45,022 bases of DNA from Erysipelotrichaceae bacterium (GCA_015059105.1 SVBB01000013.1:1-45022); one strand, 5' to 3'; shown: positions 33,889 to 42,718, counted from the first letter of the stretch. Numbers and translations: made by a program. Notes: generated from the letters alone by a model not told the origin.

Positions 33889-34634
33889 TATTTAGCTTTG
33901 CCTTGGTTAGCAACGGCGTCCATTTGTTTTTTGAGTTCTGCTTCATCCATTAAGTAATAATGTTTAACAGCTTTCATATTGTCGTCGAATTCATAGACAA
34001 GTGGGACACCAGTTGGAATGTTAACACCGACGATTTCTTCTGCAGGCATATTATCAAAATATTTGACTAATGCACGTAAGGAGTTGCCGTGGGCGACGAT
34101 AAGAACTCTCTTACCGGCTTCCATTTCTGGTTTGATCACTTCTTCGAAATATGGAACAGCACGAGCGACTGTTAATTCGAGTGATTCACATAATGGGAGG
34201 TCTTTCTTGTCGACATCTCTAAATTGATCTTGTAAGGCTGGGTTACGTGGATCTTTTTCTTCAAGAGCTGGTGGCGGTACATCATAACTTCTTCTCCACA
34301 CCTTGACTTGTTCTTCGCCATATTTAGCGGCAGTTTCTGCTTTGTTGAGTCCTTGTAACGCTCCATAATGACGTTCATTGAGTCTCCATGACTTATAGAC
34401 TGGCAACCATTCTCTATCGAGTTCGAAGAGGACGTTATTCATCGTATGGATGGCTCTTTTGAGCAATGAAGTGTGGACGACATCAAAGTCATAGCCTTCC
34501 GCTTTTAAAGTTTTGCCTGCGCGGTGAGCTTCTTCAACACCCTTTTCACTTAATTCGACATCAGTCCAACCAGTGAAAAGATTGAGTTTATTCCATTCGG
34601 ATTCACCGTGACGGATAAGCACTAATTTCTTCAT
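33888..34634 (-). CDS. gpmA: 2,3-bisphosphoglycerate-dependent phosphoglycerate mutase
   Basis: In this 248-residue protein [12 protein letters not shown] (catalytic His11) opens the chain. [22 protein letters not shown] and [13 protein letters not shown] (second His) follow. It interconverts 3- and 2-phosphoglycerate in glycolysis. Length is normal for dPGM. It heads a two-gene unit with the metallochaperone. The last 45 codons are duplicated in the fragment at 31841-32020. GAAGGAAAA on the minus strand precedes the ATG. Confidence 0.96.
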   Translation of the reverse strand: MKKLVLIRHGESEWNKLNLFTGWTDVELSEKGVEEAHRAGKTLKAEGYDFDVVHTSLLKRAIHTMNNVLFELDREWLPVYKSWRLNERHYGALQGLNKAETAAKYGEEQVKVWRRSYDVPPPALEEKDPRNPALQDQFRDVDKKDLPLCESLELTVARAVPYFEEVIKPEMEAGKRVLIVAHGNSLRALVKYFDNMPAEEIVGVNIPTGVPLVYEFDDNMKAVKHYYLMDEAELKKQMDAVANQGKAK

Positions 34635-34687
34635 ATGTTTTCCTTCTTTCTTTACTAGTATATCATTTTCTTTTGTTCAAAGAAAAA

Positions 34688-34696
34688 TGTTATATT
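34688..34696 (+). promoter_or_regulatory. Extended -10 promoter before the S8 protease
   Basis: TGTTATATT is an extended -10 box ending 7 bp before the ATG at 34704. The predicted start site falls at about the ATG and no ribosome site is present. Confidence 0.5.
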
Positions 34697-34703
34697 TATA
34701 TAT

Positions 34704-36125
34704 ATGAAAAATCTGTTTATTCCATTATTATCAATTACTCTTTTACTTGCTTCTTGTGGAACAAGTGCTGAATCGTCAAGCACACCCTCTAGCAGTGGAC
34801 AAATTGAACCGACATCAACATCTATTATTAGCTCCAGTGAAGAATCGAGCAGTGAAAAGATTGAATATAAAACTAACCCAATGGCTGAACCATATATCGC
34901 TCGACAATATTATTTGAATCACATCGGTGATATTTATTCGGTGTGGAAACAGTATCGTGGAGATGGGCAAACCATCGCGGTTATCGATGAAGGTTTTAAC
35001 GGCAGGCACGAAGATTTCACTTTTGAAGATGGAACGAGTAAGGTATCTCCTGATTCTGCCTTCTTTGTCACTAACGGTGATACGACAAGCGTGGAAGTAG
35101 GGATTGATAAAGTCGATGCTGGTGGAGCAAGTCACGGCACTTTCTGCGCGGGTATTGCCGCGGCAGGTATTAATAAGAAAGGTGTCGTTGGTATTGCTCC
35201 TAATGCAAAACTCTTGTTATTAAAAACTGATCTCAAACCAAAATCGATAGTTAAAGCGATGAAATACGCGGCTGATCACGGCGCGAATGTGATATCGATT
35301 TCAATTGGTTCTTATAGCGACTATGTTGGCGATTTAAAAAATGATGGTTCAAAACTAACAACAGTTTTTAAAGAACCGGTGAAATATTGTTATGACCGAA
35401 ATGTTCCAGTGATATCAGCGGCTGGTAATGGGGGAATAGACGGCAATCCTACTAAATATACTTATCCAGGTTCAACTGATAAGGTGATTGGTGTTGGTGG
35501 ACTTGCCGCGAACTCATCGAGTGATATCTGGGAAGGTTCATCATACAATTCATCTGAATTATACCGTTTCATCGATGTTTTAGCACCTAGTGAAAATATG
35601 TTTGGATGCTGCAACTATGATGGAAAGAAATATGATGGTGGCACGTGGATGGGTACGTCATTTGCTGCTCCTCAAGTGGCGGGTATGGCCGCGTTATATT
35701 TCCAAAAGAATCCAAATGCAACAGTTAAACAGTTTGAAACTGATTTATATAATTCCTGTCACAAGATAGATGACTCTGGTCACTATGGTTCTGGAAGAGT
35801 GGATGTCGGCAAGCTCCTTGGTATTACTAATGAAGATACTGTTCAAGTGAGAATTAAAGCATCATGGACTAATGTCTATGTTTATGCCTGGAACTTAGAA
35901 AAGGAAAAAGAACTCAAAGCTTGGCCAGGAAAGAAGCTCACTAAAACGAATAATGAATATGTCATTGAAATCAAACCAAGCGAATATGATTCTATCGTTA
36001 TTAATGATGGTGGGAATAACAAATCACCTGACTTATATGTCACTTCCTTTAGCTATGAAAAAGCATATGCTTTGAATTCCTCTCCAGTCAGCGAGAACGA
36101 TTTCCTCATTGGTAAATATTTATAA
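34704..36125 (+). CDS. Subtilisin-like (S8) lipoprotein with CBM26-like tail
   Basis: The 473-residue protein has a lipoprotein signal ending LLASC (Cys18), then a Ser/Thr-rich linker (20-52). The S8 peptidase domain has catalytic Asp95 (IAVIDEG), His144 (GASHGTF), oxyanion Asn242 (SAAGNGG) and Ser319 (MGTSFAAPQVAG). From about 395 to the end, WTNVYVYAWN, LKAWPGKKLTK and DSIVINDGGNNKSPDL match a starch-binding CBM26-type module. It would be a surface-anchored serine protease that also binds alpha-glucan. There is no separate propeptide beyond the linker. Confidence 0.83.
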   Translation: MKNLFIPLLSITLLLASCGTSAESSSTPSSSGQIEPTSTSIISSSEESSSEKIEYKTNPMAEPYIARQYYLNHIGDIYSVWKQYRGDGQTIAVIDEGFNGRHEDFTFEDGTSKVSPDSAFFVTNGDTTSVEVGIDKVDAGGASHGTFCAGIAAAGINKKGVVGIAPNAKLLLLKTDLKPKSIVKAMKYAADHGANVISISIGSYSDYVGDLKNDGSKLTTVFKEPVKYCYDRNVPVISAAGNGGIDGNPTKYTYPGSTDKVIGVGGLAANSSSDIWEGSSYNSSELYRFIDVLAPSENMFGCCNYDGKKYDGGTWMGTSFAAPQVAGMAALYFQKNPNATVKQFETDLYNSCHKIDDSGHYGSGRVDVGKLLGITNEDTVQVRIKASWTNVYVYAWNLEKEKELKAWPGKKLTKTNNEYVIEIKPSEYDSIVINDGGNNKSPDLYVTSFSYEKAYALNSSPVSENDFLIGKYL

Positions 36126-36145
36126 AATAATAGACTTTTACAAGA

Positions 36146-36178
36146 AAAATGCTGCAAAAATGCGGTATTTTTTACTTT
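36146..36178 (+). terminator. Terminator after the S8 protease
   Basis: AATGCTGC (36148-36155) and GCGGTATT (36162-36169) pair with two G-U pairs around loop AAAAAT, followed by TTTTTAC and more T residues. Confidence 0.6.
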
Positions 36179-36302
36179 TTTGGAAAACGATTATCATAAG
36201 AGTATCTATCTTAATGGTGTATCAATAGATACATCATTTTTTGGTATTTTGTTTTTCACGTGGTATGATAAGTCATATTGTTAATGTTAAGAGGAAAATA
36301 AT

Positions 36303-37754
36303 ATGGACTTTGTATTTACCCCGGCAAGTTTAGTAAACATCATATTCATTACGATTGGTATCGGTATCGTTGGCCTTTGTATGCTTCAGATATTAGCGTC
36401 TGTTCACATTCGTAAAGCGGTGCGAGTTTATTTTATTATCTTCTTCTCTACCATTCTTTTATATATCACAGCGCATTTAGCAAGAGAGATTATGAACGGA
36501 CTTCCTGGACAAGGTGTTCGTGTTGGTTTATACATTGTGACATTTGTTGAAATGCTTTTTGCAGGAGCGATGTCTGAACTACTATGCTTGCTTATCCTCA
36601 CTGTCGCAAAACAAGGCAAGTCAATTAATGGTCCTTCTCTAGGACTTCATATCCTTCTTTTAATACACATTGTTTTATTGATTGTTTCTTGGCCGCTTAG
36701 TCTTATTTATTATTTCGATGCCGACAACTTATATGTACGTGGTCCAGCTTACATGGTGTCAAACATCTTCCCTTTACTCACTCTTATTTTCGATGCATAT
36801 CTACTTGTTCGTTATCGTAAGAACATTGCAAGATCAGTTCTCATCGCTTTCTGGATTTATATCGTTGCCCCAGTTATCGCGATCGCTATCCAAAGCTTTA
36901 CTAATGGCGTGCAACTCATCATCTTTGCGACGATTATTTGTTCCTTTATCATGTATTCAGTTGTCATATATCGTCAGACTTCTGTTTATGAAAAACAAAA
37001 GATGGATTCATCTCGTATTGAAACGGAATTAACGATGGCTTCATCGATTCAATCCGATATGCTTCCAACGATTTATCCCGCCTTCCCTGAAAGATCTGAA
37101 TTCGATATTTATGCTGGTATGCATCCTGCAAAAGAAGTGGGTGGAGATTTCTATAATTTCTTCTTAGTTGATAACGACCACTTATGTATGATGATTGCCG
37201 ACGTCTCCGGTAAAGGAGTTCCTGCTGCTTTATTTATGATGGCGAGCATGATCATCTTTGCAAACAATGCGATGGTTGGTAAATCACCTGCTCAAATATT
37301 AACAGACTCTAACAAGATGATTTGTGCGAGCAACCGCGAAGGAATGTTTGTCACTGTGTGGATTGGTATTTTAGATATCAAAACTGGTAAGATGATTGCT
37401 TCTAATGCTGGGCACGAATTCCCTGTTGTTTGTGGACCAGATGGTAAATTTGAATATGTCAAAGATAAGCATGGTCTTGTCATCGGTGGTTTTGACACAG
37501 CGACATATGAAGATTATACAATTGATTTAAAGCCTGGTTCTAAATTATATGTTTACACTGATGGTGTGACTGAAGCGACTAGAGGGGACGATGAGTTATA
37601 CGGCTTTGACCGCTTAAAAGAAGCATTAAATAAAAACTCTTCTCTCTCACCTAAAGAGATGTGTGATCAAATTAGCATTGATATCAATAACTTTGTTGCG
37701 GGAGCGGAGCAATTCGATGATATTACAATGCTCGCTTTAGAGTACAAAGGTTAA
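36303..37754 (+). CDS. Membrane SpoIIE-type PP2C phosphatase
   Basis: The 483-residue protein has about seven membrane segments (to residue 225) followed by a short helix and a PP2C/SpoIIE domain. The domain has EVGGDFYNFF, IADVSGKGVPAALF, VYTDGVTEA and FDDITMLAL, all with their metal-binding aspartates. Unlike the protein at 12054 it has no HATPase tail. Its natural substrate would be a phosphorylated STAS protein; the nearest candidate is the one at 11751. AAGAGGAAAAT precedes the ATG. Confidence 0.88.
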   Translation: MDFVFTPASLVNIIFITIGIGIVGLCMLQILASVHIRKAVRVYFIIFFSTILLYITAHLAREIMNGLPGQGVRVGLYIVTFVEMLFAGAMSELLCLLILTVAKQGKSINGPSLGLHILLLIHIVLLIVSWPLSLIYYFDADNLYVRGPAYMVSNIFPLLTLIFDAYLLVRYRKNIARSVLIAFWIYIVAPVIAIAIQSFTNGVQLIIFATIICSFIMYSVVIYRQTSVYEKQKMDSSRIETELTMASSIQSDMLPTIYPAFPERSEFDIYAGMHPAKEVGGDFYNFFLVDNDHLCMMIADVSGKGVPAALFMMASMIIFANNAMVGKSPAQILTDSNKMICASNREGMFVTVWIGILDIKTGKMIASNAGHEFPVVCGPDGKFEYVKDKHGLVIGGFDTATYEDYTIDLKPGSKLYVYTDGVTEATRGDDELYGFDRLKEALNKNSSLSPKEMCDQISIDINNFVAGAEQFDDITMLALEYKG

Positions 37755-37758
37755 TAAC

Positions 37759-38595
37759 TTACTTATCGAAATAAGATTTGATTGTATCGAGGTTTGGAAC
37801 TTCGATACTTTCATTAAAGGAAGAATAAGTCACTGTGTACTGTTGATGACAGCTTGCAGTGCCCATTGATTGAGCGGCTTTATAACGCGATTCTAGTTCT
37901 AATTTAACAGGTGTGTAGTCGTTTTTAAGAGTTATGGTCACTTGGATGTCGCTTAAGAAATCTGGATAGTCGATGAGCGCGCCGAATTCTTTCATTTGAA
38001 TGCGGACGTTAGTCGTCGCTTTTTCTTTATCGAAAGCAATTTTAAAGCGATAGTTATCACCATCCATATCGAGTTTAGTGACTTCGTTAATTGCATCACC
38101 GCTTATCTTGTATCCTTCAATTGAGTTATTGAATGGATAAGTGCCATATTTATTTAAATAGTCGGCGAGCACAGAAGTATTATAGTCGTTATCATTCTTA
38201 TCTTTATAAACAGCCTTGTTGTCGTGATAATAGGCATGATGTTCAGAAGAATACATTGAAGATTCTGATGAGTTATATAGATATGAATATTCATTTTTAA
38301 TAACGGTGACATTAATCTTTTGAGGAACGGTGAAGAATAAAACAGTGGCTTTTGTTTCTCCTTCTGTCACCGCCTTATATGTAGTAAAGGAATTCATCTT
38401 TTCAACAAAGTTACCAGGCACGAGGTTATATTCGTTTTCTTTGAGATCGCTGATGAGTTTTTCTTTTTCTCTTGATGTTGGAGTAATTGAAGAGGATGAT
38501 TCTTCTTCTCTAGACATCGATGATACTTGGATGACCGAACATGATGAGAGAAGAAGTCCAGCAACTAATAACGGTAAGACTAATAATTTATTCAT
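37759..38595 (-). CDS. Lipoprotein of unknown function
   Basis: The 278-residue protein has a signal ending LLLSSC (Cys19), then a Ser-rich stretch (SSMSREEESSSSITPTSRE), then a domain rich in beta-strand-like alternation with YYHDNKAVYKDKND and QMKEFGALIDYPDFLSD. Resembles outer-surface LolA-like or DUF-type lipoproteins but I cannot place it. It converges with the phosphatase and diverges from htpG. Confidence 0.65.
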   Translation of the reverse strand: MNKLLVLPLLVAGLLLSSCSVIQVSSMSREEESSSSITPTSREKEKLISDLKENEYNLVPGNFVEKMNSFTTYKAVTEGETKATVLFFTVPQKINVTVIKNEYSYLYNSSESSMYSSEHHAYYHDNKAVYKDKNDNDYNTSVLADYLNKYGTYPFNNSIEGYKISGDAINEVTKLDMDGDNYRFKIAFDKEKATTNVRIQMKEFGALIDYPDFLSDIQVTITLKNDYTPVKLELESRYKAAQSMGTASCHQQYTVTYSSFNESIEVPNLDTIKSYFDK

Positions 38596-38671
38596 TTTTG
38601 TATTCCCCGCGTAAATAAGATAATACTTTTTTCTTTATTTATTATATATAAAAAGTTTTGAATAAGGAAAA

Positions 38672-38698
38672 TTAGCACTTTCACTTGCAGAGTGCTAA
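38672..38698 (+). promoter_or_regulatory. CIRCE operator (HrcA site)
   Basis: TTAGCACTT, nine bases, GAGTGCTAA. This matches the CIRCE inverted repeat (TTAGCACTC-N9-GAGTGCTAA) at 17 of 18 positions. HrcA binding here would block the htpG promoter and be released by heat shock. Confidence 0.92.
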
Positions 38699-38712
38699 AA
38701 AGAGATTATAAT
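38685..38712 (+). promoter_or_regulatory. htpG promoter overlapping CIRCE
   Basis: TTGCAG (38685-38690), 16-bp spacer, TATAAT (38707-38712). The -35 box sits inside the CIRCE element, so HrcA and RNA polymerase would compete. The start site is expected near 38719, giving a leader of about 29 nt with AGGAGG. Confidence 0.7.
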
Positions 38713-38747
38713 GTTATTTGGTTATCATAAATAGGAGGTTTATCAAA

Positions 38748-40664
38748 ATGAAAGAAACAAAGAAATTTGAAACAGAATCGAAACAACTATTATCATTGAT
38801 GATCAATTCCATCTATAGCAATAATGAGATTTTCTTAAGAGAACTCATTTCCAATGCTTCTGATGCGATTGATAAATATCATTATTTATCCCTCACCGAT
38901 AGTGAGCATCATCCACTTCGTAATCATGAAATATATATCGCTTTGGATAAGAAAAAGAGAACGATATCCATTTCTGATAACGGTATTGGTATGGATAAGA
39001 AAGATTTGGAAAATAATTTAGGCACAATCGCGAAAAGTGGTTCCAAAGAATTCATCAAAAAATTAAAAGAAAATAAAGATGATATCAACATCATCGGTCA
39101 GTTCGGTGTCGGCTTCTATTCCGCATTTATGGTCGCGAATAAAATTGAAGTATTAACGAAAAAAGAAGGCGGAAATGCATATCTTTTCACTTCAAATGGT
39201 GAAGATTCTTATACGATTGAAGATGCCGAAAAAGCAGAAGGTGGTACGACTATTACCATCTATTTAAAGAAGAATAAAGATGAAGTCGAATATGACAAAT
39301 ATCTTGAAGAATACGAGATCAGTTCCTTAGTGAAAAAGTATTCCGATTACATTCGTTATCCAATCACGATGGAAGTCACTAAGAGCAAACCAAAACTCGA
39401 TAAAGACGGTAAAGAAATCGAAGGAAAAACTGAAGAATATAAAGAGAAAGAAACTCTTAATTCGATGATTCCTCTATGGAAAAAGAATAAAGCAGATGTC
39501 AGCGAAGAAGAACTTAACAATTTTTATAAAGAGAAGTTCAATGACTATGAAGATCCATTATTATCTTTATTCGTTAAAGTTGATGGAACGATAACTTATG
39601 ATTCTCTTTTATATATCCCATCTCATCAACCATATAACTTATATTCCGATTCTTATGAAAAGGGATTGCAATTATATTCCAAAGGTATCTTCATCAAAGA
39701 TAAGGCAGCAGAATTAATCCCTGATTATTTAAAATTCGTTAAAGGCCTTGTCGACTCCCCTGACTTCAACCTCAATATTTCTCGAGAGATCTTACAGGTC
39801 ACTCCAATGATGAAAAAAGTTTCCGAAAACATTGAAAAGAAAGTTATCGGTAAACTCAAAGAAGTGAAGGACAATGAATTTGAAAAATATCTCAAGTTCT
39901 GGGAAGCCTTTGGAGAACATATCAAATTCGGTATTTATCAATCCTATGGTTTCAAGAAAGATTTATTACAAGATTTATTAATCTTCAAATCATTCAAAGA
40001 TGAAAATAACAAATATATTTCTCTAAAAGAATATATCGATAACAAAGAAAAAGACCAAAAATACATCTATTATGCTTCAGGCGAAAATGTTGAAGCGATT
40101 AAAAATCTCCCTCAAATGGAGAAATATAAGGCTAAGGGTATTGATGTCTTATTATTAGATCAAAAAATCGATGAATTCGCGATTCAAATGTTAAGAGAAT
40201 ATGATAAGACTGAATTCAAGAACATCTCTGATGATTCTACTAACGATGTTTCTGAAGAAGAGAAGAACAAGATTGAAGAAATCACTTCTACGAACAAGAG
40301 ATTATTAGACAATCTTAAAGAAGGATTGAAAGATAATGTCACCGATGTCGTCATCTCTTCTAAACTCGTCGATTCTCCAGTTTGTTTATCGACAAAAGAT
40401 GGCTTATCTCTTGAGATGGAAAAAACTCTCAATGAACAACCGGGATTAAAAGAAGATATCAAGGCTCAAAAAGTTCTTGAAATCAACCCAAATCACCCAA
40501 TCTTCACCGCCCTATCTTCAATTCAAGATAATGATGAAGAAGTGAAAGAATATGCTTCTTTGTTATATGATGAAGCCCTCATCCTTGAAGGAAGAGAAAT
40601 CAGCGATCGCGGTGAATTTGTAAAGAAACTCAATAACTTATTCTCTAAAGCGATTAGCAAATAA
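38748..40664 (+). CDS. htpG: Chaperone HtpG (Hsp90)
   Basis: The 638-residue protein has the GHKL ATPase N-domain with FLRELISNASDAIDK, SISDNGIGMDKKDL, LGTIAKSGSKEF and IGQFGVGFYSAF. It is followed by the middle domain (ELIPDYLKFVKGLVDSPDFNLNISRE, described by its key VDS.D..LN.SRE) and the C-terminal dimerisation domain. ATG 38748 has AGGAGG upstream; the earlier in-frame start at 38718 would lie at the start of the transcript and is unlikely. It assists folding of stress proteins in the cytosol. It is a single gene under CIRCE. Confidence 0.96.
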   Translation: MKETKKFETESKQLLSLMINSIYSNNEIFLRELISNASDAIDKYHYLSLTDSEHHPLRNHEIYIALDKKKRTISISDNGIGMDKKDLENNLGTIAKSGSKEFIKKLKENKDDINIIGQFGVGFYSAFMVANKIEVLTKKEGGNAYLFTSNGEDSYTIEDAEKAEGGTTITIYLKKNKDEVEYDKYLEEYEISSLVKKYSDYIRYPITMEVTKSKPKLDKDGKEIEGKTEEYKEKETLNSMIPLWKKNKADVSEEELNNFYKEKFNDYEDPLLSLFVKVDGTITYDSLLYIPSHQPYNLYSDSYEKGLQLYSKGIFIKDKAAELIPDYLKFVKGLVDSPDFNLNISREILQVTPMMKKVSENIEKKVIGKLKEVKDNEFEKYLKFWEAFGEHIKFGIYQSYGFKKDLLQDLLIFKSFKDENNKYISLKEYIDNKEKDQKYIYYASGENVEAIKNLPQMEKYKAKGIDVLLLDQKIDEFAIQMLREYDKTEFKNISDDSTNDVSEEEKNKIEEITSTNKRLLDNLKEGLKDNVTDVVISSKLVDSPVCLSTKDGLSLEMEKTLNEQPGLKEDIKAQKVLEINPNHPIFTALSSIQDNDEEVKEYASLLYDEALILEGREISDRGEFVKKLNNLFSKAISK

Positions 40665-40670
40665 CAACTT

Positions 40671-40697
40671 GCCGGACTTAAATGTTCGGCTTTTTTA
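40671..40697 (+). terminator. htpG terminator
   Basis: GCCGGAC (40671-40677) and GTTCGGC (40684-40690) pair with one G-U, loop TTAAAT, then TTTTTT. Confidence 0.87.
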
Positions 40698-40766
40698 ATT
40701 CATATTGTTAGCAATATATTTTCTTTATGGTATATTAGTTAGTGGTAACTAACCGAGGTGCTAAAT

Positions 40767-41018
40767 ATGAGCTTATTTAATAAAAACAAAGATTTATATA
40801 TCTATAGATTAGAAATTCACGGGATGAGATGTGGAATGTGCGAATCACATATTAATAATGTCATCCGTCAAAACTTCTCTGTTAAGAAAGTTAAATCATC
40901 GCATTTAAGAAAAGAGACTGTAATCTATAGCAAAGATGAACTAGATATCGAAAAGATTAAAAGCGTCATCGCCTCGACTGGTTACGACTTAGTTAATATA
41001 ACCAAAGAAGGTGATTAG
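40767..41018 (+). CDS. HMA-like metal-binding protein
   Basis: The 83-residue protein has IHGMRCGMCESHINNVI, which carries the CxxC metal pair of an HMA domain, and the fold ends with IASTGYDLV. An N-terminal extension of about 12 residues is basic. GAGGTG (40755-40760) supports ATG 40767 over the in-frame GTG at 40758. It directly precedes a ZIP transporter gene, so metal delivery or sensing for that carrier is likely. Confidence 0.82.
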   Translation: MSLFNKNKDLYIYRLEIHGMRCGMCESHINNVIRQNFSVKKVKSSHLRKETVIYSKDELDIEKIKSVIASTGYDLVNITKEGD

Positions 41019-41019
41019 T

Positions 41020-41814
41020 GTGCCAGATTATGTTTATGCGATTATCGGTATCGCGGTGATATTCATCGCGACAACTTTAGGTTCGTCATTTGTTTACTTT
41101 TTTAGAAAAAGAAAAATATCTTCATTGCTCAACCGCATCTTCATTGGCTTTGCAGCAGGGGTGATGTTTTCTGCTTCTTTCTTCTCTCTTATTAAACCGG
41201 CCTTAGAAGTGGAGACTAATTATATGCCGATATGGCTAATAGTGGGTCTCTCCGTTATTTTAGGAGCGGGTTTCTTATGGCTTATTGATAAACTCGTCCC
41301 GCATTTTCACATTAACGAGAATGAAGAAGAAGGTTTGCCGAGTCGAGGATTAAGCAAAACTAGCAAGATGTTTTTAGCGGTCACTATCCATAATGTGCCT
41401 GAAGGATTATCAGTTGGTATCGCCTTTGGTGTTGCTTTAGCTAATCCGGGTAACCAAGCCCTTTTAATAGGTGCGTTATTACTTGCGATTGGTATCGGCA
41501 TACAAAATATTCCTGAAGGTGCAGTAGTGGCTCTACCAATTAAAGGAGAAACAGGATCATCTCATAAAGCATTCTTGTTTGGCATGGGTTCAGGCGCGGT
41601 TGAACCAGTTGCCGCGGTTATAGGTTTGTTCCTCGCGATGCAAATACAGGCGATTATGCCTTGGGCTTTAGCGTTCGCGGCGGGTTGTATGATCTATGTC
41701 GTCGGGGAAGAGATGATTCCGGAGATGAAAGGCGAAGGTCATGATCACTTCGGTGTGTGGGCATTTATCTTTGGATTTGTCATCATGATGATATTAGATT
41801 GTATTCAACTTTAA
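41020..41814 (+). CDS. ZIP family divalent metal transporter
   Basis: The 264-residue protein has eight membrane segments, with TIHNVPEGLSVGIAFG in helix 4 and GIGIQNIPEGAVVALP in helix 5, the paired HNxPEG/xNxPEG metal-site motifs of ZIP carriers. A His/Glu-rich loop (PHFHINENEEEG) lies between helices 3 and 4. It probably takes up zinc or iron. I chose GTG 41020, 8 nt after GAAGG, instead of GTG 41011, which overlaps the upstream gene. It resembles ZupT/GufA-type members. Confidence 0.88.
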   Translation: MPDYVYAIIGIAVIFIATTLGSSFVYFFRKRKISSLLNRIFIGFAAGVMFSASFFSLIKPALEVETNYMPIWLIVGLSVILGAGFLWLIDKLVPHFHINENEEEGLPSRGLSKTSKMFLAVTIHNVPEGLSVGIAFGVALANPGNQALLIGALLLAIGIGIQNIPEGAVVALPIKGETGSSHKAFLFGMGSGAVEPVAAVIGLFLAMQIQAIMPWALAFAAGCMIYVVGEEMIPEMKGEGHDHFGVWAFIFGFVIMMILDCIQL

Positions 41815-41858
41815 AATACATGCGCGCGTATATATAAAAGATATAAATATAATAGATT

Positions 41859-41884
41859 AAGGGTGTGAGAAACACCTTTTTTCT
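41859..41884 (+). terminator. Terminator after the ZIP gene
   Basis: AAGGGTGT and ACACCTTT (about 41860-41879) close a GAGA-type loop, followed by TTTTTCT. It insulates the giant RNA unit that follows. Confidence 0.8.
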
Positions 41885-41965
41885 AAAAATAATTTAAAAA
41901 AGTTATTTTATAAAATAAAATAAAAGAAATATTTTCGAAAAAAGTGAAAAAATATGCAAAAAAAT

Positions 41966-41994
41966 TTGACAAACCTATTTTAAAAGCACATAAT
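41966..41994 (+). promoter_or_regulatory. Strong sigma-A promoter of the giant RNA
   Basis: Consensus TTGACA (41966-41971), exactly 17 bp, CATAAT (41989-41994). Start site expected at about 42001. It is the closest match to consensus in the window, with an A/T-rich upstream tract (41890-41965) like an UP element. No open frame follows, consistent with an abundant non-coding RNA. Confidence 0.85.
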
Positions 41995-42095
41995 AGTAAT
42001 CACCAACACCCAGAAATGAGGAGTTGGGGAGAAAAGAAGTAACGATAGTTACTTAGGATCTCAAATCTAGGCAAAGCAACCACCGCGAAAAGAAG

Positions 42096-42400
42096 AAGTT
42101 GACACAGCGGGTTAGCAGAAATAAAAAGTCTGAGATTAATGGTTGTACTAGTAAGAACGGATCGCAAGAGAAGTTCGAGGGTGAGCCTCCCTGTTACAGT
42201 GGTAGCTGAGTTAGAACTTAACAGCATAAAACCACCGCCCGACAAGATCGAAGAGGAGAAAGAGTCCACAAGGATAACGGCCTTGATGGAGCGCCAAGTC
42301 ACGTTAGAGTCAACTAAAAGCGTGAAATAAGTTAAGGAAACACTTAACGAAAAGAGGTGCTAAAGAGTTCGGCCCGAAAAATAGGTCAGCCAAAGTCACG
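42096..42400 (+). repeat. Giant RNA module 1
   Basis: AAGTTGA at 42096-42102. A hairpin GCT(GA)GTTA/TAACAGC at 42205-42225 sits inside GTGGT (42199-42203) paired with ACCAC (42231-42235). GACAAGATCGAAGAGG starts at 42241. The offsets from AAGTTGA are +109 and +145. A further hairpin is TCCACAAGG (42265-42273) with CCTTG-A-TGGA (42281-42290). CTAAAGAG occurs at 42360. Confidence 0.75.
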
Positions 42401-42718
42401 AAGTTGATAGTGGGGTAGCGGGAATAATAGCCTAGCCAATGACCGAATAAAGGAGCCTGCCAAGGGTAAGCCGAGGCAAGAGGGTATTCCTCACTGATAC
42501 AGTGGATGCTGAGTTAGAGCTTAACAGCGTAAGACCACCGCCCGACAAGAACGAAGAGGAAAGAAAAAAGCCCTGGTAAGGAAAGAGATCAGGGAGAGCC
42601 TAATCCACATTGATCAACAAGTGTGTGGAGATAGACGAAGCGAGCTGCAAACTCCCGGCATCGCACGTCGAAGAAATGGACTAAAGAGCTTAAGACTAGA
42701 TAAGACGACCAAGTCCCT
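42401..42718 (+). repeat. Giant RNA module 2
   Basis: AAGTTGA at 42401. The same hairpin occurs at 42508-42528 with one base changed in the loop, inside GTGG (42502-42505) and CCAC (42535-42538). GACAAGAACGAAGAGG starts at 42544. Offsets +107 and +143 match module 1. TCCACA (42604-42609) and TGTGGA (42624-42629) close a loop holding the palindrome TTGATCAA (42610-42617). CTAAAGAG recurs at 42681. Confidence 0.75.

Noticed and set aside
42000..42302. A 100-codon open frame on the minus strand and a 63-codon one on the plus strand (42139-42330) inside the giant RNA
   Set aside because: Neither has a ribosome site, promoter or protein-like composition. The strong plus-strand promoter, terminator and helices indicate an RNA gene, and the frames end inside module 1.
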